Shown here: positions 24,574 to 33,385 of the stretch, in pieces
Numbering within the stretch: the stretch's first letter is position 1
Layout of the letters: each line of letters begins with the position of its first letter
Source of the DNA: Coprococcus_C sp964405715
Lineage (GTDB): Bacteria > Bacillota > Clostridia > Lachnospirales > Lachnospiraceae
Reading direction: 5' to 3'
Assembly (NCBI GenBank): GCA_964405715.1
Contig: CAYOOW010000002.1
Span: forward strand, 1-64,000
Length of the DNA stretch: 64,000 nucleotides
Notes under the pieces: model-generated
Database searches by the model: none
Seen by the model: only the letters and a program-made list of their open reading frames with translations
Told to the model about the DNA's origin: nothing
Made by a program: the position numbers and the translations under genes

Positions 24574-26041
24574 CCTGTTTGTTCCCCTCTCTGTCAATTT
24601 CCTGATTATTATTTTCTGCGGTTTCATCCTGTGTGCATATCGGAAAACGGATACGCATGGTGGTTCCTTTTCCCGGTTCGCTTTCAATCAAAAAATCTGC
24701 ATTGTGGCATTGGAACACCAGATTGGCAAGTGAAAGACCGAGTCCTGCGCCTCCCTCCCGACGGGAACGGGATTTGTCCACCATATAAAATTCATCGCAT
24801 ATGCGGGAGAGATGTTCGCTGCTGATTCCGATTCCAAAATCCTGTACCGTAAATTCGTATATGTCATCCGTGCGGATGCCTGTGAATCTGATAACCGAGT
24901 TGTACTCCGAGGCTTTCCGTGCATTGTCAATCAGATTGATAAAAGAGGATTTTAAAAGCGCGGTATCGCCCGTGAGCAGTATATTTTCAATCTGCATGTC
25001 GAGCGAAATGTTTTTTTCTTTCAACGACGGCGTGACGCTGACTGATACAGCCTCTGCAAATTTTCCGGTCATAAACGGTTCGACGGTGATATCGTGCTGC
25101 TTGGTGTAGATAAAGTCAAATAATTTTTGCGACATGGATTCGAGACGCTTTCCTTCGCTGAATATGTAGGAAGCAGCCATAATCTGGTTTTCTCGTGTCA
25201 TTTCCTTGGAACGGATTGTATCCGCATAGCCTATGATGGAGGTCATAGGTGTTTTCAGCTCATGTGTAAAGTCTGCAACAAATTGCTCCTTGCGCACAAT
25301 CATGTCCTTTAACTCGTCGACATGGTCGGAGACGGATTGCGCCATCTGATTATAGGTACGTGCAAGGGAGCCGATTTCATCCCGGGATTTTATGTCAGCG
25401 CGGGCGTCATAATTGCCCTCTCCAAAGGATTTGGAAATCTTATTCAGGGTTTCCAGCGGTCCGGTCAGCCACACGCTGATTACAAACATGCAGACGGAGC
25501 ATACGAGCACGACCAGAACAAGCAGAAAACGGAAATATATGATTTGCTGTTCCATGAGGTCGTATGCACCTGTGATATCACGTCTGTTTATTATATTGAG
25601 ATTTGCATCGAAAACGGTACTGCATGAGGAGACAAAGATATATTTCTTCCCTGTGTCCTCGGTTAAGACATAATTTTTTTTGCCAATCTCGGTATTTTCC
25701 CATAATGCATCGGGATACAGGATGGAATCGTCGCTGTTGGTATATATCAGGCTGCCGTCATATACGATAAATATCGCCGATTGATTTGCCGACATGCTTG
25801 ATGTGACCTCCGTACCGGTAACGGTCAGCTGGTCAATAAACTCCGATGTACGGCCGTTTATCGCATCTAACAGCTGGAATTCCACTGTGGACTGTATCAT
25901 GTTGTTTTCTTCTATCGCATTTTTTATCTGGGAATCAAGTGCCAGCTTGAAATTCTTGTCAATCATTAAAAATCCGACTGTTCCGATTCCGATGGATAGA
26001 AGTATAATGTTGATAACGAGTACTTTGTATCTGAATTTCAT
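24563..26041 (-). CDS. Sensor histidine kinase
   Basis: A 492-residue membrane kinase. Spans at about 6-26 and 168-191 flank an extracellular sensor of about 140 residues. HAMP follows (PLETLNKISKSFGEGNYDARAD), then HisKA with the phosphoacceptor His260 in FTHELKTP, and a Bergerat ATPase with the N box (NLIDNARKA), G1 (DFGIGIS) and G2 (GGAGLGLSLA). All catalytic motifs are intact. It is second in an operon after the OmpR-type regulator, with 15 bp between. The divergent lipoprotein/ABC locus is the likely regulon; the signal is unknown. Confidence 0.94.
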   Translation of the reverse strand: MKFRYKVLVINIILLSIGIGTVGFLMIDKNFKLALDSQIKNAIEENNMIQSTVEFQLLDAINGRTSEFIDQLTVTGTEVTSSMSANQSAIFIVYDGSLIYTNSDDSILYPDALWENTEIGKKNYVLTEDTGKKYIFVSSCSTVFDANLNIINRRDITGAYDLMEQQIIYFRFLLVLVVLVCSVCMFVISVWLTGPLETLNKISKSFGEGNYDARADIKSRDEIGSLARTYNQMAQSVSDHVDELKDMIVRKEQFVADFTHELKTPMTSIIGYADTIRSKEMTRENQIMAASYIFSEGKRLESMSQKLFDFIYTKQHDITVEPFMTGKFAEAVSVSVTPSLKEKNISLDMQIENILLTGDTALLKSSFINLIDNARKASEYNSVIRFTGIRTDDIYEFTVQDFGIGISSEHLSRICDEFYMVDKSRSRREGGAGLGLSLANLVFQCHNADFLIESEPGKGTTMRIRFPICTQDETAENNNQEIDREGNKQDEK

Positions 26042-26056
26042 GAATGAAATGGCTCC

Positions 26057-26713
26057 TTATTTCCCCTCAAGCCGGTAACCGACCTTGTAGACAGTTTTGA
26101 GCTTGTGCTCGAGTCCGGCTTTTTTTCTTAGCCGCTGAATGTGCAAATCCAGCGTTCTGGTATCTCCAAAGTAGTCGCTTTCCCATATGGATTCATAAAT
26201 GCGCTCACGGAAAAGCGTGATGTTAATGTTGCGCACAAACATGACCAGCAGGTCAAATTCCTTTGGCGTCAGATCGAGAACAGTATCATTCTTTTTTGCG
26301 ATTTTGTTGTCAGGATCAATGGTGATGTCCTCGTAATGCAGCATGGATGAGCTCTTGTTGTATCGTCGTAGAACAACATTGACGCGGGCGAGCAGCTCCA
26401 CAATCTCAAACGGCTTTACAATGTAATCCTCGGCACCCAGTGTAAGCCCCTTTACTCTGTCGTTTAAAGCCGATTTTGCAGTCAGGAAAATGACAGGAAT
26501 GTCGAGAGGTTTGATGTATTCCAACAGCTCGTAGCCGTCAATCTCAGGCAGCATGATGTCGAGCAACACCAGGTCAAAGGTGTGCGATTCAAGAATATTC
26601 GCGGCAGTCAGACCGTCATATGCGCAGGTACAGTCATATCCTGCATCGGACAGGTTTATTTTAATCAGGTCGGAGATTGGACGTTCATCCTCGACAATCA
26701 GTATTTTTATCAT
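26057..26713 (-). CDS. OmpR-family response regulator
   Basis: A 218-residue regulator with a receiver (acidic pocket Glu8-Asp9, phosphoacceptor Asp52 in LLDIMLP, Thr in FLTAKS, Lys in VKPFE) and a winged-helix DNA-binding domain (LTPKEFDLL and RTLDLHIQRLRKK). GGGAGG lies 7 bp before the ATG. It is first in the minus-strand operon. The divergent promoter region contains three TGTATC direct repeats, the kind of spaced half-sites used by OmpR-type dimers, so it probably controls both itself and the export locus. Confidence 0.94.
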   Translation of the reverse strand: MIKILIVEDERPISDLIKINLSDAGYDCTCAYDGLTAANILESHTFDLVLLDIMLPEIDGYELLEYIKPLDIPVIFLTAKSALNDRVKGLTLGAEDYIVKPFEIVELLARVNVVLRRYNKSSSMLHYEDITIDPDNKIAKKNDTVLDLTPKEFDLLVMFVRNINITLFRERIYESIWESDYFGDTRTLDLHIQRLRKKAGLEHKLKTVYKVGYRLEGK

Positions 26714-26802
26714 GGTTATCCTCCCAATTTGAAAGCAGATTTACATGTTCCTTTTGTGTTCATGTACATCTGTTTGTAGTATATAATAGTTTGTCAAAAA
26801 AG

Positions 26803-26874
26803 TGTATCGAAAATGTATCAAATGTATCAAAATATGCTTGAAAGATACAAAATTGATGCAATTTATTTTATAAT
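26803..26874. promoter_or_regulatory. Candidate response-regulator binding region in the divergent promoter
   Basis: TGTATC occurs at 26803-26808, 26814-26819 and 26823-26828 (steps of 11 and 9), with GATAC in the other direction at 26844-26848. A TATAAT lies at 26869-26874 toward the plus-strand locus without a good -35 box, as expected for an activator-dependent promoter. The 15-mer AGATACAAAATTGAT (26843-26857) recurs at 28468-28482, before the second lipoprotein gene. Confidence 0.5.
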
Positions 26875-26941
26875 AAATATAAAAGATGTTTTTTATATAA
26901 CACGAAAATGAAATCTATTATTATGCGAGAGGGGTAAAGAT

Positions 26942-28450
26942 ATGAGAAAAAATAAAAAAGGAAAGTGTTACAGAACCATTTTCAGCATAACACTTATACT
27001 GTCATTTGTCATTGTCGGCTGCGGGAAGACAGACAGCAGTCAGATCGAGGCTGATATACAGGAAGTGGATGATGGCATCGGTACGTCTACGGACGCTGCC
27101 GTTGCCGATATCTCCGGTGAAATCCCGGAGCAGCTTACATATGAGATAGCAAATGCTGATGGCAGCATCTCCATTGACGTTGACGCGGAGGTGATTGTGC
27201 CGGAGGTGGAATCGTACAGTGTGTATGAGGAAAAACCGATTGCATTTGATGATGATTTTCTGAAAACACTGGCGGGAAATCTCTTCGACGGCGGTATATA
27301 TGAGCAGATAAAGCCGGCATGGATGTGCACGCAGGAGGAGTTTGCGACAGAACAGGAATATGTAAAGGCACTTACCCAACGATATGCGGGGCAGGTGGAG
27401 CTGCCGGGATATATACCGGGATGGTTACATAATCTGTATTATCATTATAATGAGATGAGCTACGATGGAAGCATGGTGGCAGAGCTTACAGAGGGACAGC
27501 TGATTTACAGTTACATGGCATCATATGATATAGACGGAGAAACAATAACAGAGTGTTATGATAATTGTACATTGCGGGGAACTGTGGATGGTGAGGAGTG
27601 GATTCTTTACTATGAGAATTTTATTCCTAGCCCTTATCTTGATTCCGGTGTTCATGGGTCCGTTTACTCAGGGGGAACAATTTGCAGGCTGGTGATTGCG
27701 CCTGTAAATCAAAAATATTATGGAGACTACAACATGGTACAGATGAGCAGCCCGGAAAATTATCTGGATACAACCACATATGGAGAGAATGTCAGTGATG
27801 AAACACTGTGCAGACAGATGGCATATGATTTTGTGGAAAAGCTTGGTTTGTCAGATGATATGGAGATAGTCTATGCAAATAATTATATTGTGACGGATGA
27901 AGAGGAAGGCAGCATGCTTGACGGATACAGGATGTATCTGCTTCCTGTTATAAATGGAGTGCAGAATTATTTCAGCGACACGGGTTGTGTTGGCACGGAA
28001 AAGGAGACGGATACAGAGGATGACGAGGAGTCGGGTTATCTGGTTGCTCTTCAGGAGTATATTGCGGTCGATGTGTCCTCTGAGGGCGTATGTGGTGTTC
28101 TTATCGGAAATCAGTATGAAATGGGAGAATGTATGACGAAGCAGGCGAATATGCTGACATTTGAACAGATTGACATGATAGCACAGGAGTATATGCAGGA
28201 GTACGTAAACGTGACTTTTAATACGGAATATTTGGTTGAAAACATAGAGCTTTCCATTGACAGAGTAGAGCTTTCCTATGCAACAATACAGTATGAGGAG
28301 GGATATTCAATCGTTCCGGTGTGGATGTATTACCTGGAATATGATAAAAAACGTATGTTTCATGAGGCGTTCTTTGGCATAAATGCATTGGATGGCAGTA
28401 TTGTCACAATTATGCATATCGGAAACTATGATTATATGTTTTATCGTTAA
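26942..28450 (+). CDS. Lipoprotein A of the export locus, hypothetical
   Basis: A 502-residue secreted lipoprotein. The signal peptide ends at a lipobox VIVGC (Cys27), followed by a Ser/Asp-rich linker. The mature part shares its layout with the next gene's product: a segment beginning IPEQLTYEIA, a DDDFLKTLAGNLFDGG-like motif and a C-terminal half ending in GINALDGSIV. I do not recognise a known domain; the last part resembles PepSY-like repeats only in outline. It is first in the operon after the divergent promoter and could be a substrate sensor or a receptor for the transporter downstream. Confidence 0.75.
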   Translation: MRKNKKGKCYRTIFSITLILSFVIVGCGKTDSSQIEADIQEVDDGIGTSTDAAVADISGEIPEQLTYEIANADGSISIDVDAEVIVPEVESYSVYEEKPIAFDDDFLKTLAGNLFDGGIYEQIKPAWMCTQEEFATEQEYVKALTQRYAGQVELPGYIPGWLHNLYYHYNEMSYDGSMVAELTEGQLIYSYMASYDIDGETITECYDNCTLRGTVDGEEWILYYENFIPSPYLDSGVHGSVYSGGTICRLVIAPVNQKYYGDYNMVQMSSPENYLDTTTYGENVSDETLCRQMAYDFVEKLGLSDDMEIVYANNYIVTDEEEGSMLDGYRMYLLPVINGVQNYFSDTGCVGTEKETDTEDDEESGYLVALQEYIAVDVSSEGVCGVLIGNQYEMGECMTKQANMLTFEQIDMIAQEYMQEYVNVTFNTEYLVENIELSIDRVELSYATIQYEEGYSIVPVWMYYLEYDKKRMFHEAFFGINALDGSIVTIMHIGNYDYMFYR

Positions 28451-28467
28451 GGAGAATGGTATCCGGC

Positions 28468-28482
28468 AGATACAAAATTGAT
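28468..28482 (+). repeat. 15-bp repeat of the upstream regulatory region
   Basis: AGATACAAAATTGAT is identical to 26843-26857. It lies about 60 bp before the second lipoprotein gene, and a TGTATC follows at 28494-28499. It may be a second regulator site or a trace of the gene duplication. Confidence 0.6.
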
Positions 28483-28541
28483 TTTACAATTCATGTATCA
28501 GGTTGGAATGCGAGAGAATAATATGAAAAGGAGAGATATAA

Positions 28542-29990
28542 ATGAAGCGAAACGTTTGTTGGAATACAGGTTATAAGGTGAGAATAAACAGGCAGAACAG
28601 GAAAAAACGAGCGGGCAGCAGGAGGGCTTTTGCAATTTTGCTGGCATGTCTGTTTTTGTTTTCCGGCTGCGGAAAAAGGGAAAAACTGGAGGAGGACATG
28701 AGCAGGGTTGACACAGATATAAGCTCGGATTCGGATGCAGGGAAGGAGACTGTAGATATTCCCGAGCATCTGACCTATACTCTGGGCACATCGGGCTATA
28801 AATTTAATGTGGATGCAGATGTTACAGCTGCCGGTTATCAGAATGTGAAGGTCTATGAACAAAATCCCGGTACCGTGGATGATGAGTATCTTAAAAATCT
28901 GGCTGAGCATATATTTGACGATGGGGAATATGAGGTGATAAAACCATATAATCTTTGTTCGATGGAGGAGCTACAGGAGGAAAACCAGTTTTTGCAGGAG
29001 CTGTATGAGGAGGCAGGCAAGGACGAGTATCCCTCATGGAAGATAGATGCATATATTGACAACTATAATGAAGAAAATGTGTCGGAGCTGCCGGAGGGGA
29101 CATTAATATACCATTATTATGAAGAAACTTTCGAAGAGGGAACAATAGGTTTTGAAAGCTGCACACTGCGTGGGCTGGTGGACGGCAATATGGCGGAGCT
29201 GCGTTATCAGTCAACGGAGGGAGAATCCGGTACGCTTTATGTTCGCAGATATGTGTGTGATCATGTATATAAGAACTGTAATACAGAATATGAGCTTGCC
29301 TCTACCTTGTATGGAGAAAATTCATGCAATCTGGAGGAGGCTTCCCGCACAGCACAGGATATCATAGATAATATGGGATATACGGATATGAAGCAGCTTG
29401 CTGTGCAGCACAGGGTGATAAACGATGGATCTGAGGCAGAGCCGGAGACTAGCATATATTTGGACGGATACAGGTTTATTTTTGTGCGGGAGACGGACGG
29501 AATCGAAAATATATTAGGCGAAATGCCATATGCTGTAATCATCAATGACAGCGTTGGGGAGGATATAGACGGTCTTCCGGGAGCCTGTCAGGAATTTATT
29601 TCTGTTGAAATTGATTCAACAGGAGTGGTTGGCATCACTTTTGGAATGCGATATGAAAGGGGCGAGCAGCTGTCAGACCAGCCGAGCATGCTGTCCTTTG
29701 AGCAGGTGGACGCAATCGCGCAGGACTATATGAATGATAAGTTGGAATTTTATAATCAGCATTCCGATGATTATACTTTCCAGATTGTTGCGGTACGTCT
29801 GGGATATGTTACTCTGTTGTACGATACGCAGTACACATTGGTGCCGGTCTGGGTGTATGTGAAGGAGAATGACTTTGCAGACCAGACGCTTGACAGCATA
29901 TCATTCGGCGTTAATGCACTGGATGGCAGCATCGTGTTGTTTGAATATGATAATGTATATGGAAATCCCAGTGAAAATTATTTTTATTAA
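28542..29990 (+). CDS. Lipoprotein B of the export locus, paralogue of lipoprotein A
   Basis: A 482-residue lipoprotein with a long basic N-terminus, a hydrophobic stretch and lipobox LFSGC (Cys43). Shared blocks with lipoprotein A include IPEHLTYTLG, VDDEYLKNLAEHIFDDG, LYGEN, SMLSFEQVDAIAQDYM and GVNALDGSIV, so the two arose by duplication and have since diverged. AAAGGAGAG lies upstream of the ATG. The 91-bp gap before it holds a repeat of the operon's regulatory sequence. Function is unknown; both probably sit on the outer face of the membrane beside the adaptors. Confidence 0.75.
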   Translation: MKRNVCWNTGYKVRINRQNRKKRAGSRRAFAILLACLFLFSGCGKREKLEEDMSRVDTDISSDSDAGKETVDIPEHLTYTLGTSGYKFNVDADVTAAGYQNVKVYEQNPGTVDDEYLKNLAEHIFDDGEYEVIKPYNLCSMEELQEENQFLQELYEEAGKDEYPSWKIDAYIDNYNEENVSELPEGTLIYHYYEETFEEGTIGFESCTLRGLVDGNMAELRYQSTEGESGTLYVRRYVCDHVYKNCNTEYELASTLYGENSCNLEEASRTAQDIIDNMGYTDMKQLAVQHRVINDGSEAEPETSIYLDGYRFIFVRETDGIENILGEMPYAVIINDSVGEDIDGLPGACQEFISVEIDSTGVVGITFGMRYERGEQLSDQPSMLSFEQVDAIAQDYMNDKLEFYNQHSDDYTFQIVAVRLGYVTLLYDTQYTLVPVWVYVKENDFADQTLDSISFGVNALDGSIVLFEYDNVYGNPSENYFY

Positions 29991-30047
29991 TAAATTTGAA
30001 TGCGTTTAGATATAAGCCGACGGATAGAGAGACATGGAGGAAAAACT

Positions 30048-31052
30048 ATGGGAAGAAAGAAATTGATACCGCTTTTGGCGACAGCAGCACTTCTTTTCAC
30101 CGGTTGCGGAAATGGGGAGAAAATACATGAGGCAAAGGTGAACGTCCCGGAGTACGAAAAAATAATATATGATTCAGTTGAAGCCTGCCGTGGGGATATC
30201 ACACCGGTTCTTACGCTTAAACTGTCAGCGGTAAGCTATGAGAAGAAATCCTATTATCCTCTCTATGATGATATGGAGGTGGAAAGTGTAAATGTGGCTG
30301 TCGGTGATAAGGTAAAGAAGGGTGATGTTCTGATTACCTTTAAGTCGGGTGATATCGCTTCACAGATAAAGGAATATCAGAATCAGGTAGAACAGAATAA
30401 TCTTCTGATTGACCATTATACACGGCTGTCCCAGCTGGATGCATCGGTGGATTACAGCGCTGATCTGGCACGGCTTGGGGAGGACACGAAGGTTGCCAAT
30501 CTGTATATACAGGAGCTTCAGGCAAAATTATCCTTCTACAGCATATGTGCGGAGGATGACGGAAGCGTATATATACTATCAGATTTACTTGATTACGGGA
30601 CGGTCGGTACATCAAATAATCTTATCACGCTGATATATGGAAACGGACAGTTCGAGGCGGAGACGACGGATGATTTTGATTTTCAGGTGGGTGAGACATA
30701 TATCGCCACATACGGAGTTGCCGAATATGAGTTGGAATTAATCTCTGTTGAGGAGAAGGGGGAGGATGTAAACGGAGAGACAGTCAGGACACTTCGATTT
30801 CAGGCCGCGGCTGAAAATACGGATTTCAGCAACAGGGACAAGCTTACAATGACATTGGAAAAGCCGACGCTCACGGATGTCGTTTATGTACCCAAGGAAT
30901 GTGTCTTTGATGTTGATGATGAGTACTATGTGTATTTGCTGGATGATGATGGTTTCAGAGATGCCGTCAGGGTGACGATAGGGAGCACCGTGGACGGATA
31001 TACCGTGATTGAGTCAGGTTTAAACGAAGGAGACAGGGTGGTGATTCAGTGA
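30048..31052 (+). CDS. HlyD/MacA-like adaptor lipoprotein (short form)
   Basis: A 334-residue membrane-fusion-type protein with lipobox LFTGC (Cys20). It has the first half of a lipoyl-like barrel (VESVNVAVGDKVKKGDVL), a short coiled hairpin, and a C-terminal beta domain ending GLNEGDRVVIQ. The adaptors MacA and YtrF-associated proteins have similar parts. In a cell without an outer membrane it probably forms a collar on the FtsX-type permease. The start at 30048 follows GGAGG; an in-frame ATG at 30000 is rejected. Its TGA overlaps the ATG of the next gene by one base. Confidence 0.82.
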   Translation: MGRKKLIPLLATAALLFTGCGNGEKIHEAKVNVPEYEKIIYDSVEACRGDITPVLTLKLSAVSYEKKSYYPLYDDMEVESVNVAVGDKVKKGDVLITFKSGDIASQIKEYQNQVEQNNLLIDHYTRLSQLDASVDYSADLARLGEDTKVANLYIQELQAKLSFYSICAEDDGSVYILSDLLDYGTVGTSNNLITLIYGNGQFEAETTDDFDFQVGETYIATYGVAEYELELISVEEKGEDVNGETVRTLRFQAAAENTDFSNRDKLTMTLEKPTLTDVVYVPKECVFDVDDEYYVYLLDDDGFRDAVRVTIGSTVDGYTVIESGLNEGDRVVIQ

Positions 31053-33376
31053 TGAGAATGATAAAATATAAGAGAGGGCTGGCTTGTCTGGTTATGCTTG
31101 CCTTTGGGCTTGCGGGATGTGGGAAGAAGACGGTGGAGGTTCCGGAGCTGCTTGCGCCTTCTGCCGGCAATGAGTCATACAGACCGGTAGAGTATGGCGA
31201 TGTGGGCGCAATCGATGTTGCGTATGGTACAGTTGTTCCTACTGAGTACTGTCATTTCTGGCTGACGCAGGTCACAATCAGAGAAATTCCGGTGGATATC
31301 GGGGATTATGTGCAGGCGGGAGATGTTCTGGCGTATGCCGATATTGATGTCGCCCGTGAGACCATTGAGCAGCTTAATGCACAGCTTACACTTGAAAATT
31401 CAATATTTTCGGTTGATGAGGAGATATATCAGTTTAAGCATCAGGAGCTGGAATTGAAAAAGGCGGGTATGCAGGCGATTGCAGACGGAGCAGCCGAGGC
31501 ACAGGCTGCTACGGACATTGCCGTGCTGGAGGAAAATCACAGATATGACACGCTGTTGCATCAGTACAGAGTAAAAGAGCTGAACGAAAGTATTGCAGAG
31601 CAGCAGGAGATTGTGACCGACGGAACCCTGGTTGCGCGAATATCAGGCTATGTGACATATGCCAAGGATATATCCTCAGGCGGTGCGGTAACCAATGCAG
31701 AAAATGTTGTGATTGTGTCTGACTATGAGGATTGTTATGTCGAGATGACAGGCATTACTGTTTCGGAGGATTTCCAGAGAAAATGGATGCCGTATGACAG
31801 ATATTATACAGAGATAGCGGGAAAAAAATATGATTTGAAGGAATATGAATATGCGCCGAATGAGCTTGTTGTGATAGAGGATAAGGCGCTGTACCCGGAT
31901 ATGCGTATGCAGTTTGAGGATAAGAGCGCACTGCCCGAAGCGGGGACTAATATTCCTGTATTTATGACGGGAGATATCGTAGAGGATGTACTTGTAGTCG
32001 GAAATGATTCTCTGTATCAGGATTCACAGGGAGATTTCGTCTATGTGAAAAAGGATGACAGCAAGGAGCTGCGTTATGTCGAGCTTGGAAAATCAGGAGA
32101 CAATTATACGGAGGTGATATCGGGGCTATCAGAGGGGGATATGGTGTATTACTCATCGGGCGCCATTTTGCCGGAGCAATATACGGAATTTGAAATGCAG
32201 CCTTCCGATTATGAACCGAAGCGGACTTCCAACACATACAGTATTGAGAATACAAAGAACAAGATATACTATTCGGAGTATGAGGGACGGATTACAAGCC
32301 TCAATGTCGGTGAGGGGGATGCGGTAAGCGCGGGCGACCTCGTTTGTACGATTCAGACAAACGAGGGAAGTGCGAGATTGACGGAGCTTTCCAATGCAAT
32401 CAATGATTTAAAACAGAGCTACCAGAATTCTGAGAAAGGATATACGGAACAGATACAGGCGATTGAGAATCAGATGGCGGCGCTTCTGGCACCACAGCCA
32501 ACACCAGAACCGCAGCCAACACCAGAACCGCAGCCGGAGGAGACGGCTACCGGTACGGATGCGGTACCGGAGGAGCCCGGCACATCGGAGGAGCCCGGCA
32601 CATCGGAGGAGCCCGGCACGTCGGAGGAGCCGCCGCAGGATCCGAATCTGTATCAGGAGCTTGCCTTGCAGATAGAGCAGATTAAGGCGGAGGAGAAGAA
32701 AAATACCTTGAACTATAATTATCAGCTTGGATGTCAGGAGGCTGAATATCAAAAGGCAAGCAAAAATAATAACGGAAGCGGCACGATAAATATATATGCC
32801 GAGACAGCGGGTACGGTGACAGGCATCAACATCAATGAGGGGAAAAATGTGAAGGCGGGGGACCGCATGTTCAATATAGGCGTCGATGCTTCCAACAAGG
32901 TGCAGTTCCGGAGCTCTGATGCTATTCATCTGAATCAGACATTGGTATTTTGTGTGGAGGATTCGGATAAGACCTACACCGGGAAGGTTTCCGGAATAAC
33001 AGGCGACAGTGCGAGGATATATGTCACTACCGTGGATGATAAGGTTTACTTGACCAACAACCTCTCGGACAGCAATATAAAAAGATATTATATCAGGATG
33101 GATGATGAAGCATTCTATGCTTCAGAGGATAAGTGTACGATAGAATATTCAATCAATTCTATAAAAAATACGTTCGTTCTGCCTGACGGGGTTGTCCATT
33201 CGGAGAAAGATGAAAAGGGGGAGAAGACATATTATTATGTGTGGAGGATTGTGGATGGCAATCTGGTAAAGCAATATGTCACAATAGCAATAGATGAATA
33301 CAACGGTATGAAAAATGAGTGTGCAATCAATGGTCTTAAAGCCGGAGATATTCTTGCTCAGGATGAAAGTAAGTAG
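31052..33376 (+). CDS. Large tandem adaptor lipoprotein with repetitive Pro/Glu linker
   Basis: A 774-residue adaptor with lipobox LAGC (Cys23). Residues about 40-380 form one HlyD-like unit (ending SGLSEGDMVYY), and residues about 395-770 form a second: half-barrel YEGRITSLNVGEGDAVSAGD, a coiled coil interrupted by a low-complexity linker, the other half-barrel AGTVTGININEGKNVKAGD, and a C-terminal beta domain. The linker is built from QPTPEP twice and EEPGTS three times. Two adaptor units in one chain are unusual. It overlaps the previous gene by one base. ATG 31052 is preferred over GTG 31049. Confidence 0.8.
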   Translation: MRMIKYKRGLACLVMLAFGLAGCGKKTVEVPELLAPSAGNESYRPVEYGDVGAIDVAYGTVVPTEYCHFWLTQVTIREIPVDIGDYVQAGDVLAYADIDVARETIEQLNAQLTLENSIFSVDEEIYQFKHQELELKKAGMQAIADGAAEAQAATDIAVLEENHRYDTLLHQYRVKELNESIAEQQEIVTDGTLVARISGYVTYAKDISSGGAVTNAENVVIVSDYEDCYVEMTGITVSEDFQRKWMPYDRYYTEIAGKKYDLKEYEYAPNELVVIEDKALYPDMRMQFEDKSALPEAGTNIPVFMTGDIVEDVLVVGNDSLYQDSQGDFVYVKKDDSKELRYVELGKSGDNYTEVISGLSEGDMVYYSSGAILPEQYTEFEMQPSDYEPKRTSNTYSIENTKNKIYYSEYEGRITSLNVGEGDAVSAGDLVCTIQTNEGSARLTELSNAINDLKQSYQNSEKGYTEQIQAIENQMAALLAPQPTPEPQPTPEPQPEETATGTDAVPEEPGTSEEPGTSEEPGTSEEPPQDPNLYQELALQIEQIKAEEKKNTLNYNYQLGCQEAEYQKASKNNNGSGTINIYAETAGTVTGININEGKNVKAGDRMFNIGVDASNKVQFRSSDAIHLNQTLVFCVEDSDKTYTGKVSGITGDSARIYVTTVDDKVYLTNNLSDSNIKRYYIRMDDEAFYASEDKCTIEYSINSIKNTFVLPDGVVHSEKDEKGEKTYYYVWRIVDGNLVKQYVTIAIDEYNGMKNECAINGLKAGDILAQDESK
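32495..32530 (+). repeat. Two 18-bp coding repeats (QPTPEP)
   Basis: The unit CAGCCAACACCAGAACCG is repeated twice in frame (32495-32512 and 32513-32530). Such a tract can change length by slippage without breaking the frame. Confidence 0.85.
32570..32623 (+). repeat. Three 18-bp coding repeats (EEPGTS)
   Basis: The unit GAGGAGCCCGGCACATCG is repeated three times in frame (32570-32587, 32588-32605, 32606-32623), with one base changed in the third copy. Confidence 0.88.
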
Positions 33377-33385
33377 GTGAAAAGG

